From CAYFZO01 sp964347615 (GTDB taxonomy: Bacteria; Pseudomonadota; Gammaproteobacteria; Poriferisulfidales; Oxydemutatoraceae): DNA of 64,000 bases. Position 1 is the first letter of the stretch. Every line of letters begins with the position of its first letter. The position numbers and the translations under genes are program-made. Where the stretch lies: positions 31,763 to 95,762 of the forward strand of contig CAYFZO010000006.1 of the NCBI GenBank assembly GCA_964347615.1. Direction: 5' to 3'. Positions 7,550 through 16,013 of the stretch are shown one piece after another. A model generated the notes under the pieces. That model was not told the DNA's origin, made no database searches, and was given only the letters and a program-made list of their open reading frames with translations.

Positions 7550-10500
7550 GTACAGAACAGACCAATGCCGATCTACCTGGATGGGATTCACTACGCCATG
7601 GTGGACTGTTGTTCGATGTTGCTCGGCTTAAAACACTTACCGAATTTATCCCCCCACGATTAAACGAATACGTTGAACAGCAGCTACGCCACCAGGGAAG
7701 CTCTATATTGAACGAAACCGGCGACACCTCAACTTTCGTTACTTTCGTTTTAGAGCAAGTCTGCGGACTCGATGGTTCAACCGGCACTTGGTTACGCGGC
7801 AACAACGTTCCATCATCTTGGGGACGACGGGCGATTACCGGCGAGACCGTTAAACCTCGTCATCTGTGGCAAGGACAACACGACGCGTTGCTACCAATAT
7901 TCATAGACGACAAAAAACGCATCGGCATCGGCAAAGGACGTCGCACCATTAGCCAAGTGCTTGGTTGGCTTCGCGCTGGCAACAACCAACTTGCATTAAT
8001 AACCAACGGTCGCCAATGGCGACTGCTGTTTGCCGGCCTCGACTATGACGCTTGGTGCGAATGGGATATGGATATGTGGTTTGAGGAGGGTGGGCTCTCG
8101 CCGCAAGTAACAGCACTGCGCACCTTGCTCAATTTTGAACTTTGGACTCCGAAATCCGAAGACGCTCCACCACTCCTATTACAAGCGATTCGAGATACAC
8201 GCAAAGGCCAAGCGGAACTCTCAGAGGAACTCGGCGAACAAGTGCGTAAAGCAGTCGAAAAGTTAATTCAAGGTCACAGCGAAGCACTTCGAGAGTACCA
8301 CGATTCCGTTGCTCCTGCAGATATTTACCGTGCTGCTTGCCGCGTAGTAATGCGGCTCATAGTGATCTTGTTCGCCGAATCTCGGGACCTGCTACCTCGA
8401 GAAAATGCTCTTTACCACGGTAGCTACGGACTGAATGGACTGTTCGACCAACTCGAACACAGTGCCCACCATGGCGCGGACCTCGCGAACAGCTGGGCTG
8501 CATGGCCCCGCATACTGGCTCTGTTCAACTTAGTGCGGCAAGGATCTCATCACCCCGACTTACCAGTAACAGCTTACGGTGGAAAGCTTTTCGCAACTGG
8601 GCGCCCAGATCCAGCGGATAGAGCATCCAAAGCAATCGATATCTTTGAACGCGAGAATCAAAGTGCATTATTTTCCGATCGAGACGTTCACAAGATGCTG
8701 AGATTGCTTACCCGCACGACCATCAGCATCCGCCAAGGACGTGGTGTGAGGAGGAGTAAGGCACCGGTAGATTTTTCCGATCTCTCGTCTGAATACATCG
8801 GCATTCTCTACGAAGGATTATTAGACTATGAGCTTAAGACTGCTCCTGACGACGATTCGGTGGTCTTTCTGACCGTCGGCAATCGGCCAGCACTTCCACT
8901 ATCGCGTTTGGAAAAAATGGAAGACGGTGCTATCAGAACCCTTTTTAAGTCTCTCAAGAAAAAGAAAGCGGTTACAGATGACGATACTTCCGAAGATAGC
9001 GAGCAAGAGAGCAAAGACGTCGAGCTGGAAAGTAAGGTTGACGAATTGTCTTTCGATGCCAATGATGTAACGCTCTATGATAAAAATGACCAATTAGATA
9101 TATCTCGGGCAGAAGCATGGGCACGTCGTGCCGTGCAAGTAGCGAAGCTAGTAAAAAAACCACTTGTCGCGCGAGTTGTCCTACCAGGCGAATGGTATCT
9201 AGTCCGCTGGGGCGGCACTCGAAAAGGCTCTGGAAGCTTCTACACTCGACCGGGACTTGCTGTGCCAACCGTACAACGCACCCTACGCCCGCTTGCCTAT
9301 GACCCACCTCCAAAAGCCAATGGAGCGCCAGATACAGCAGCGCGTGCGGAAAGTTGGATTCCGAAACTGCCGGAACAAATTCTAGACGTTAAAACATGCG
9401 ACCCCGCCTGTGGATCAGGCACCTTTCCACTGGCAGCGTTACGCTTCCTCACCGATGCTTTATACAAATCTCTTCAACGTCATGAACGCATCAAGCGAGA
9501 CGGTGAACGTTCGGTGATACGGTTACTACGCCTTCACCATGATAAAAATTCAACAACGGCTGGTGAATCTCCTTTCCACGAAGAACTTATTCCCTGCCCC
9601 CCGGACGACGGCGACTTTGAACCTCGATTAAAGGCGGTATTGCGCCGTCACGTAGTAGAGCGCTGTATCTACGCTGTAGATCTCGATCCGCTTGCCGTAG
9701 AGCTGTGTCAGCTGTCTCTGTGGATTGAAACAATGAACCGTGAACTGCCGTTCGGCTTCCTGGATCACAAAATAAAGTGCGGCGACGCGCTACTCGGGGC
9801 ATGGTTCGACCAGTTTCAACACTATCCTGTTATGGCTTGGAAAAACCGCGAGGGGGGCGATAAAAATCATTCAGAAGGCGTCCATTTTGAGAAAAACGTT
9901 CGTACGAAAAAAATCAAGGATTTTGTCAAAGATAAACTGACACCGGATCTAAAACTCTTTCTGCGAGGCCGCGATCTATTTCAGGAAGATACACTTGAAA
10001 TAGCAACAACCGCTCACAAAGAATCACTTTCTGTGTTGGAGAAGATGCACAAAATGTCGGTGCAGGATACAGAGGAACGAGCGAGAATCTACCACCAGAA
10101 CTTTTTGGGCAGAAAAGCATGGAGCCAAATCAAAGATGCAATGGATCTTTGGTGCGCTTGCTGGTTCTGGCCGGTAGACAAGATTGAACAGGCGCCTTTA
10201 CCAAGTAACTTCGCCAAGCCACCAGGCGAGACGCTCGCTGTCGCTAAACAAACAGCGAATAAAATGCGATTCTTCCACTGGGAACTGGAATTTCCAGACG
10301 TGTTCCAAGAGCAAGGAGCAGGCTTTAGCGCGATTTTAGGTAACCCCCCGTGGGATGCTCCAAAGCCTATCTCCAAGGAGTTTTTTTCAGATATTGACCC
10401 TCTCTACCGTACCTATGGCAAACAGGAAGCTTTGCAATATCAATCCCGCTGCTTCAAAGACGGTGATGCCGTTGAACGTCGCTGGCTCGATGACAATGCC

Positions 10501-12921
10501 GATTTCCGTGCCCGGGCAAACTTTTTCAGATACGTCCGGGGACCGTTCGGTGATCCAGAAGAAACCACCGACGGTAAAAACAGATTTGTGGTTATCCGAG
10601 GCAAAACCAATCAGGACCTACATGAAAATTGGCGGCAAGCGCGCAACCACACTGTTAGCTTCAGCGATCCGAAACATCCATTCCGTCATCAAGGCTCGGC
10701 GGATATCAATCTCTATAAACTATTCCTCGAATCTGCCCATGCCTTGTTGGGATTTGGCGGAAGGTTGGGGTTCATCGTTCCTTCAGGGGTATATTCAGAT
10801 GACGGAACACAGGCGCTTCGAAAGCTTTTTCTTGACAATTGCCGATGGGAGTGGCTGTTTGGCATTGTAAACCGTGAAAACATTTTCCCCATTCATAAAA
10901 ACTACAAATTCAACCCCGTAATCATTGAAAAAGGCGGAAACACGGAAGCAATCCAAACTGCTTTCATGCAACGCAATCTCGAAAACTGGGAAAATGCCGA
11001 GAGCATCTCTATTTCTTACCCTCAAACGTGGATAAAGCAGTTCAGCCCTAAAAATCGAACTTTCGTGGAAATTCAATCACAACGTAATTTGGAAATTTTG
11101 GAAAAGATATACAACCACAGCATTCTACTAGGTGATAACAGTTCCTCTGGATGGGGCGTTCGTTACTTTCGTGAATTCGATCAGACAAACGACTCAGAAC
11201 TCTTCCCACCTCGCCCAGAGTGGGAGAATAAAGGGTATAGACCCGACGAGTACAACCGCTGGTTGCGAGGCGACTGGCAGCCGATTGAAAACCTCTTGGA
11301 GTCTTTAGATATTAATCCAGCCCAGGCCGAACCAGCAGAATTAGAACTTGAAGAGTGGTTGCTTCACGAGACAAGTTCAGAACGTCAAAAAACCGAAGTC
11401 CGACTCGTACGCGGCTATTTGCTCAGACCCGGCGACGTCGCCAGGACCGTTTGGAGTCTACGCTGCGCGCAGCCACCCTACGACAAACTGCCAATTCCGC
11501 GTTCGAAAGTACCTGCTGGAATAATTCTCTCACGAGAGGGTGATACCTATATCCACGTGGATAAAATCGAAGATATAGCCCTCCCACTTTACGTGGGAAA
11601 GATGATTTACGTCGGTGATTGGAACGCATCCACGATTCAGTTAAACGAGTTGAAACAACACAGCCCCAATCCTGAATACCTTTTAGGTATAAAAGACCTC
11701 CGACATAACCGCCAAACAAACAACCGCATCGTTTTCCGTGATGTATCACATGCAACCAATGAACGTAGCTTCGTAGCGACTCTCATCCCTGGATTATTTC
11801 CCTGCGGGAACAAATTGCCGATACTAAGCTTGCCACCCTACAACCCTGTTCAAAGTCTTGAATTAATCAATGCTTTGGTAAGTTTCGGATTCGACTGGGT
11901 TGTTCGACAGCGTTTCGCTGGAAATAGCCTCAATTGGCACATTGTCGAACCTTGCCCAGTGCCGCGCCCGGGTACTAGCACCAACAGAACGATAACGCAG
12001 TTGGCAAGGTTATTACTCGGAAACATTCTCTTTTCAAGCGACTGGCTGCAACTTTCGAATCTGGTTTCGCAGCCTCATTTTTACCCGTGTACTTTCAAAG
12101 AAAGGCTTCGTATTACTATTATGCTTGACGCAGTAATGACCGCCACCATGGGGCTTTCGGGGTCGGATTTTCGACGTATCCTGGCAGGGTGTGATTACCC
12201 GGCTGGGAACATCATTGACAAGCAACTAAAAGGTTTCTGGCGCGTGGACAAAGACAAAGCCCCTGAGCTCCGCCAAACTGTCCTGTCTCTAGTTGCTTTC
12301 CAAGACCTCGAAGAGCGAATTAAAGCAGCCAATAACAACGTGGAAAAGGGGATTGATTCTTTTCTTGCACAAAATCACGGCGAAGGGTGGATGCTGCCGG
12401 AAACGTTACGCCTTGCCGACTACGGCCTCGGCCATGACAATCGCGCGAAACAACCACAACCCGTCGCCAGCCGTCTCCCCGGCCCGCGCTTCTACGATTG
12501 GCAACTCGCTCAAAGCCCCAAAGAAGCTTGGCAAGAATGTCATCTCCACGCCCGAAATTTACTCGGCGCCGATGGTTACGCCCAACACGTTCTGAAACTG
12601 ATTGAACAACGCGTCTCTAACGATGAAGAGTTTCTTGACCTTCTAACGCTACCGTTTGTGCGTGATTTCATGAACGAGGATGGTTACACGACGACTATAA
12701 TCAAACTTCGGGCAAAAAAAATCCTAGACGAGACCGCCTACACCCAACTTCTCGATCATCTTCGAGCACGTAACCTCTTGGACGAAGTCCGTTATCGTCG
12801 CCAACGTGAACGTATTACTTCCACGCCGGAACAGGAGCCTCTGCCGAGAGTAGCCGAGCTCCCGGCAGACTACGATACCGAAACGCCCTCAAAAGAGAAT
12901 CAAACAAAGATGTTCGAATAG
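7546..12921 (+). CDS. drmMI: Large N6-adenine methyltransferase, Eco57I type (DrmMI-like)
   Basis: A 1791-residue protein beginning with TTG that overlaps the helicase stop. Motif I CDPACGSGTFPLAA is near residue 618 and motif IV ILGNPPWDAPK near residue 930, the pair that defines amino-methylases of the Eco57I/type IIG class. The N-terminal ~300 residues (PIFIDDKKRIGIGKG, LALITNGRQWRLLF) resemble the nuclease-like start of type IIG/ISP enzymes, but a clean PD...ExK triad is not evident, so cleavage activity is doubtful. An acidic low-complexity insert lies near residue 490. The region after motif IV presumably contains target recognition. In DISARM the methylase marks host DNA as self. It is longer than I expect for DrmMI, which leaves room for extra domains. 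Confidence 0.8.
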   Translation: MSTEQTNADLPGWDSLRHGGLLFDVARLKTLTEFIPPRLNEYVEQQLRHQGSSILNETGDTSTFVTFVLEQVCGLDGSTGTWLRGNNVPSSWGRRAITGETVKPRHLWQGQHDALLPIFIDDKKRIGIGKGRRTISQVLGWLRAGNNQLALITNGRQWRLLFAGLDYDAWCEWDMDMWFEEGGLSPQVTALRTLLNFELWTPKSEDAPPLLLQAIRDTRKGQAELSEELGEQVRKAVEKLIQGHSEALREYHDSVAPADIYRAACRVVMRLIVILFAESRDLLPRENALYHGSYGLNGLFDQLEHSAHHGADLANSWAAWPRILALFNLVRQGSHHPDLPVTAYGGKLFATGRPDPADRASKAIDIFERENQSALFSDRDVHKMLRLLTRTTISIRQGRGVRRSKAPVDFSDLSSEYIGILYEGLLDYELKTAPDDDSVVFLTVGNRPALPLSRLEKMEDGAIRTLFKSLKKKKAVTDDDTSEDSEQESKDVELESKVDELSFDANDVTLYDKNDQLDISRAEAWARRAVQVAKLVKKPLVARVVLPGEWYLVRWGGTRKGSGSFYTRPGLAVPTVQRTLRPLAYDPPPKANGAPDTAARAESWIPKLPEQILDVKTCDPACGSGTFPLAALRFLTDALYKSLQRHERIKRDGERSVIRLLRLHHDKNSTTAGESPFHEELIPCPPDDGDFEPRLKAVLRRHVVERCIYAVDLDPLAVELCQLSLWIETMNRELPFGFLDHKIKCGDALLGAWFDQFQHYPVMAWKNREGGDKNHSEGVHFEKNVRTKKIKDFVKDKLTPDLKLFLRGRDLFQEDTLEIATTAHKESLSVLEKMHKMSVQDTEERARIYHQNFLGRKAWSQIKDAMDLWCACWFWPVDKIEQAPLPSNFAKPPGETLAVAKQTANKMRFFHWELEFPDVFQEQGAGFSAILGNPPWDAPKPISKEFFSDIDPLYRTYGKQEALQYQSRCFKDGDAVERRWLDDNADFRARANFFRYVRGPFGDPEETTDGKNRFVVIRGKTNQDLHENWRQARNHTVSFSDPKHPFRHQGSADINLYKLFLESAHALLGFGGRLGFIVPSGVYSDDGTQALRKLFLDNCRWEWLFGIVNRENIFPIHKNYKFNPVIIEKGGNTEAIQTAFMQRNLENWENAESISISYPQTWIKQFSPKNRTFVEIQSQRNLEILEKIYNHSILLGDNSSSGWGVRYFREFDQTNDSELFPPRPEWENKGYRPDEYNRWLRGDWQPIENLLESLDINPAQAEPAELELEEWLLHETSSERQKTEVRLVRGYLLRPGDVARTVWSLRCAQPPYDKLPIPRSKVPAGIILSREGDTYIHVDKIEDIALPLYVGKMIYVGDWNASTIQLNELKQHSPNPEYLLGIKDLRHNRQTNNRIVFRDVSHATNERSFVATLIPGLFPCGNKLPILSLPPYNPVQSLELINALVSFGFDWVVRQRFAGNSLNWHIVEPCPVPRPGTSTNRTITQLARLLLGNILFSSDWLQLSNLVSQPHFYPCTFKERLRITIMLDAVMTATMGLSGSDFRRILAGCDYPAGNIIDKQLKGFWRVDKDKAPELRQTVLSLVAFQDLEERIKAANNNVEKGIDSFLAQNHGEGWMLPETLRLADYGLGHDNRAKQPQPVASRLPGPRFYDWQLAQSPKEAWQECHLHARNLLGADGYAQHVLKLIEQRVSNDEEFLDLLTLPFVRDFMNEDGYTTTIIKLRAKKILDETAYTQLLDHLRARNLLDEVRYRRQRERITSTPEQEPLPRVAELPADYDTETPSKENQTKMFE

Positions 12922-12959
12922 ATAGAAAGCCAAGAGATCAGATGAAGCTGTTTCGGAAC

Positions 12960-13475
12960 CTAACCACCAATCTCTCTGGTGAATCGATTAATTATATCTT
13001 CGTTGATGTGCGTAGGGCTAGATTCATGCATTTGGTTAGCAACCGCCAAAGCAGTATGCTGCGTAAGAACACCAGCAGTAACCAAATCCACCATTAGGGT
13101 AAGCCCGAAACGAGTTTTGACGCGATGTTTTTCGCAAAGTCGCTGAAGTGCTCTATCGTTTGTGACGCACGTCCATCCTCTTTCTTTACAGGTAACGAGG
13201 CAAAGGCGGTCATTAAATGAAACGTTTGACTCGACTTCTCCAGCTGCAAGCATTTGTTCTGTCTCAACTTCGACGACCTCGATACCATAACGACGACACT
13301 GAGACACTGATACTCCTCGGACCTCGTCGAGCACGTGCGTCAAAACGGCTATTTGCCCTACGGACTGAGTTACGAGTTTTAGAACCTCTAGCTTGGAATC
13401 ACGGTAGTCTATAAGAACGTCCGCATCCGCAAGAAGCCCAGTTTGTAAGGCCCCGCGTTCAATTTGTCCACTCAC
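12960..13475 (-). CDS. PIN-domain protein paired with HTH-ImmA gene
   Basis: A 171-residue PIN-fold ribonuclease candidate. Acidic residues expected at the active site are visible in LLADADVLIDYRDS (about residue 17), VLDEVRG, and SFNDRLCLVTCKERG followed by VTNDRALQRLC. PIN proteins are commonly toxins of type II toxin-antitoxin pairs that cut tRNA or mRNA. The gene overlaps the upstream HTH-ImmA gene by 17 bases on the same strand, so both are made from one transcript. It converges on the methylase gene, with only 38 bases between stops. The partner could be antitoxin, regulator, or protease that frees the PIN protein. Confidence 0.82.
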   Translation of the reverse strand: MSGQIERGALQTGLLADADVLIDYRDSKLEVLKLVTQSVGQIAVLTHVLDEVRGVSVSQCRRYGIEVVEVETEQMLAAGEVESNVSFNDRLCLVTCKERGWTCVTNDRALQRLCEKHRVKTRFGLTLMVDLVTAGVLTQHTALAVANQMHESSPTHINEDIINRFTREIGG

Positions 13476-14592
13476 GCGCCTGTTTCCTCATCTCCTCTCG
13501 AGTAATCCTCAATATTTCGGCAGCGCGCCCAAGCGAAATATGCTGCTTCTCGACCGCCCTCCGCACGAGACGCGATAGGCGATTCTCAACGAAATCGTTA
13601 TAGGAAAGACCTTCTGGTTCTTCAGATCGGCGCCAGCTCCAAGCAAATTCTCCCGCTTCCAGAGCGAAAGGCTCGTCGACCTTGCGGAGGGTTTTGCCAA
13701 AGCGAGCACGATGCTGCCGTTGAAACGTACGCCAAATTTCAGATTCTGCGCGCTCCGATTCCACCAAGCGGTAAAGAACTGTCTTATAACTTACTCGGAA
13801 AATTCTCTTGACTTTAAGGACACGAATCAAAAGCGGATGTCCATAAGTTTCATTCCATTCACTGTTAAATGCTTCCTCCGGCATTAGAAACTCACTTGCG
13901 AACGCATCTGCTTCACGTTCTGTATCTGCAGAAAGATCGGTCTCATCACGTTGATACTCCCCAGGGTGAAGCAATAGATGTCCCAACTCATGTGCTGCGG
14001 TAAATATCCAACGCTCCACCGATATTCGGTCCCACCTATTGACAACAATCGCTGGCCCGCCATCTTGTTCCCCAGCGCTCAACCCAAAGAAAGAATCCCG
14101 CTTTTTGTCCAGAAGCAAGAGTTTTACTCCATTTTTCTCAAGTAATCCACAGATGTCCCGCACCGGTTCCTTAGGCCCTAACTCAGCAATCTCACGTACT
14201 TTTTGGGCAGCACTTTCAGGTCCTGCACTACGAAAAATCTCAGGGTTAAATTTGAATGGACACTGCTCGCCCAGGCTGACTTCCAGACTCTTATAGTCAT
14301 CCAGCCATTTTGAAACTTCCGCCAAAATTTGCTCTCTCCCATGCACTTGGGTCTTGGCGCGAAACCGTACACTCTTGAGAGGACGTACGGGAGTCACGAG
14401 AACACCGACCGGAACCGCCAGCGCCTTTGCCAACGCAGTAAGTGTTCCCTCCCGCGGGATGACTACACCCCGCTCAATCTTGCCAAGCGCCACCCGTGAA
14501 AGCCCCGCCTTATCGGCAAGCTGTTCCTGAGTCAGCTCCCGATCCAAGCGTAACCGCGCTACGTTTGCGGCAATCCCCGCTCTGTCTTCCAT
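13459..14592 (-). CDS. XRE-family HTH regulator with ImmA/IrrE metallopeptidase domain
   Basis: A 377-residue fusion. Residues 8-65 are an XRE helix-turn-helix (LTQEQLADKAGLSRVALGKI). The middle has an ImmA/IrrE zinc-protease motif, FTAAHELGHLLLHPGEY, with the distal glutamate in EREADAFASEFLMP. The last ~30 residues (LGRAAEILRITREEMRK) look like a second small helical DNA-binding or antitoxin-like segment. Related HTH-ImmA proteins cleave repressors or toxins in response to DNA damage or phage signals. The gene is divergent from the ubiquitin-like operon and shares a 177-base promoter region with it, placing it well to act as the switch. It overlaps the PIN gene downstream. Confidence 0.88.
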   Translation of the reverse strand: MEDRAGIAANVARLRLDRELTQEQLADKAGLSRVALGKIERGVVIPREGTLTALAKALAVPVGVLVTPVRPLKSVRFRAKTQVHGREQILAEVSKWLDDYKSLEVSLGEQCPFKFNPEIFRSAGPESAAQKVREIAELGPKEPVRDICGLLEKNGVKLLLLDKKRDSFFGLSAGEQDGGPAIVVNRWDRISVERWIFTAAHELGHLLLHPGEYQRDETDLSADTEREADAFASEFLMPEEAFNSEWNETYGHPLLIRVLKVKRIFRVSYKTVLYRLVESERAESEIWRTFQRQHRARFGKTLRKVDEPFALEAGEFAWSWRRSEEPEGLSYNDFVENRLSRLVRRAVEKQHISLGRAAEILRITREEMRKQAREWTN

Positions 14593-14606
14593 CTTCGAAC
14601 TTCGAA
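14593..14606. promoter_or_regulatory. Candidate operator: twin CTTCGAA
   Basis: Two adjacent CTTCGAA units, each containing the palindrome TTCGAA, sit directly upstream of the HTH-ImmA start codon and ten bases before the minus-35 box of the divergent promoter. Position makes them a likely binding site for the HTH protein. This rests on symmetry and location only. Confidence 0.45.
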
Positions 14607-14615
14607 AAGCGCCCC

Positions 14616-14644
14616 TTGACAGGCGTTCACCAGTAAGGTATCAT
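14616..14644 (+). promoter_or_regulatory. Sigma70-type promoter for the ubiquitin-like operon
   Basis: TTGACA (14616-14621), a 17-base spacer and TATCAT (14639-14644) form a near-consensus promoter pointing towards the Ubl gene, whose ATG lies 126 bases downstream. On the opposite strand a second TTGACA occurs at 14662-14657, so a weaker divergent promoter for the HTH-ImmA gene may overlap it. Confidence 0.65.
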
Positions 14645-14769
14645 ATCTCCCGAAGTTGTCAATATGAATACTTTCAGATTGGCAGCTATAGGGCCGAACG
14701 CTTGGCTGATTGCCGTTTTGCTGTCAGCAGGCTTCGGGATTATACAACAAGCACGGGAGGGACCAGATA

Positions 14770-15021
14770 ATGGTTGATCCAGACAAAGTAATCCTCGAAA
14801 TTGCGGCACCGAAAGGGCTGTTCAAAGGGGAGTTCGAAAAAACTGTTACCGTTCAACAGGTAATCGACGCAGTTATAGAAAAACAACAATTGCAGCGCGG
14901 CGATGTTTTTGAGCTGTTTTATAAAGGTAAGCAGCTTGAACCAGTAAAACAAACGCTGGCTGAGTTTAATCTTGCAGGAGTAGTTCAGCTCGAGCTCGTT
15001 GCTACCGGTCAAGGAGTATAG
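14770..15021 (+). CDS. Ubiquitin-like modifier (Bil-like Ubl)
   Basis: An 83-residue single-domain beta-grasp protein. A GGGAGG ribosome site 9 bases before the ATG at 14770 fixes the start. The strand-helix-strand pattern is visible: VILEIAAPKG, FEKTVTVQQVIDAVIE, FELFYKGKQL, TLAEFNL and VVQLELVATG. The chain ends Gly-Gln-Gly-Val, so it lacks a terminal Gly-Gly. Removal of the single Val, plausibly by the JAB enzyme two genes on, would expose a C-terminal glycine. The order Ubl-E2-JAB-E1 resembles Bil anti-phage operons, in which a ubiquitin-like protein is attached to phage proteins. Known BilA proteins can have two Ubl domains; this one has one. Fold by pattern; family by context. Confidence 0.8.
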   Translation: MVDPDKVILEIAAPKGLFKGEFEKTVTVQQVIDAVIEKQQLQRGDVFELFYKGKQLEPVKQTLAEFNLAGVVQLELVATGQGV

Positions 15022-15027
15022 CGATCC

Positions 15028-15486
15028 ATGGCAACGGTATCTGAGTTGATTCTCGGTGAAGAGTTCGGTCATTTGCGCGAGATAGCCGAAGCTCGTAACT
15101 GGCCTCTCAGTCAAGTCAACAAGCGTACATTTAAGCTCACGCTTACAGCACGTGATGATGCCCGCTTCAGCTTATTGGTTAGCTGCAGCGATTACCCGCA
15201 AAAACCACCGGCTTGGCACTGGTGTAATCCTGAAACGGATGCTCTGGACCAAAAAAGCGATACGCCGAAAGGGACTGGAGGATATTTTGACCAGTCGGGT
15301 TGCATTTGTGCGCCTTGGAACAGGCTCGCCTATCAGCAAGAGAACCCTGAAGGCCCTCACCCAGATTGGAATCTTGTGAACTGGAGGACAAATGATTGGA
15401 CAAAAGGATGCACCACGCTGTCCGCAATGGCGTCACGTATCGCGGTCGAACTCATGAGCGATCGTTACCGAGGCCGGGAAATCTGA
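15028..15486 (+). CDS. E2-like ubiquitin-conjugating enzyme
   Basis: A 152-residue bacterial E2-fold protein. Features are a long N-terminal helix (FGHLREIAEAR), strand FKLTLTARDDARFSLLV, the Pro-rich YPQKPPAWHW segment typical of E2s, and the presumed catalytic cysteine in SGCICAPWNRLAY near residue 92. One of the two cysteines should carry the Ubl thioester. A C-terminal helix (LSAMASRIAVELM) follows. It starts 6 bases after the Ubl stop with AGGAG upstream and is followed 5 bases later by the JAB gene, so the four conjugation genes are one operon. No fused E1 or RING domain is present. It differs from type II CBASS Cap2, where E2 and E1 are fused. Confidence 0.82.
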   Translation: MATVSELILGEEFGHLREIAEARNWPLSQVNKRTFKLTLTARDDARFSLLVSCSDYPQKPPAWHWCNPETDALDQKSDTPKGTGGYFDQSGCICAPWNRLAYQQENPEGPHPDWNLVNWRTNDWTKGCTTLSAMASRIAVELMSDRYRGREI

Positions 15487-15491
15487 GATAA

Positions 15492-16013
15492 ATGCTTGAA
15501 CGAATAAAAAAGTTGTTTTTTCGTAAACGAGTTTTCAAACCTGGTCCGCCAGAACCACCTAGATTGATTTTAGCTCAATCCAGTGTGACTGCTCTACGGT
15601 CTTGCATGAAACCGGAAATTCGAAAAAAACACGAAAGTATCGCTTACCTTCTGGGTCAGACTAACTCTACGACAACTTTGGTTGTGAGTGTAATCCGACC
15701 TCAGGCCCAAACCACACCGGGGAGCTTCAAGGTCGAGTCCGTAGCAATGATACGAATTATGCGTGCAGCTGTCCGTCTTGGACTTCAGGTAGTTGGACAA
15801 ATACATACCCATCCTAGGAAAGCATTTCACAGCGAAGGAGACGAGGAAGGAGCACGTATTGCCTATAGCGGCTACGCTTCGATCGTGTTGCCTGATTATG
15901 GGCGACGCCTCCCCTCGTTCAAAGGAGCAGTTGCCTACATGTTCCAGACTAACAGCGGCTTTATACCAATCGCTCCAGATTGCTTCGTGATCGTGCCGGG
16001 AAAAACATCGTGA
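15492..16013 (+). CDS. JAB/MPN (JAMM) isopeptidase
   Basis: A 173-residue JAMM metalloprotease. The zinc motif is complete: an upstream Glu in HESIAYLLG, then QIHTHP and HSEGDEEGA, giving HxH...S..D. These enzymes cleave ubiquitin-like proteins from targets or trim Ubl precursors. A short basic N-terminus (RIKKLFFRKRVF) precedes the domain. Its stop overlaps the E1 start (GTGA), which argues for co-translation. In this operon its likely jobs are to mature the Ubl by removing the last Val and to recycle conjugates. The alternative, a radC-like MPN protein, is unlikely given the neighbours. Confidence 0.86.
   Translation: MLERIKKLFFRKRVFKPGPPEPPRLILAQSSVTALRSCMKPEIRKKHESIAYLLGQTNSTTTLVVSVIRPQAQTTPGSFKVESVAMIRIMRAAVRLGLQVVGQIHTHPRKAFHSEGDEEGARIAYSGYASIVLPDYGRRLPSFKGAVAYMFQTNSGFIPIAPDCFVIVPGKTS

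Noticed and set aside
4292..12921. Complete class 1 DISARM or BREX
   Set aside because: No separate drmA, drmB or phospholipase drmC; no pglZ, brxC or brxL. Only the DrmD/DrmMI-like pair matches.
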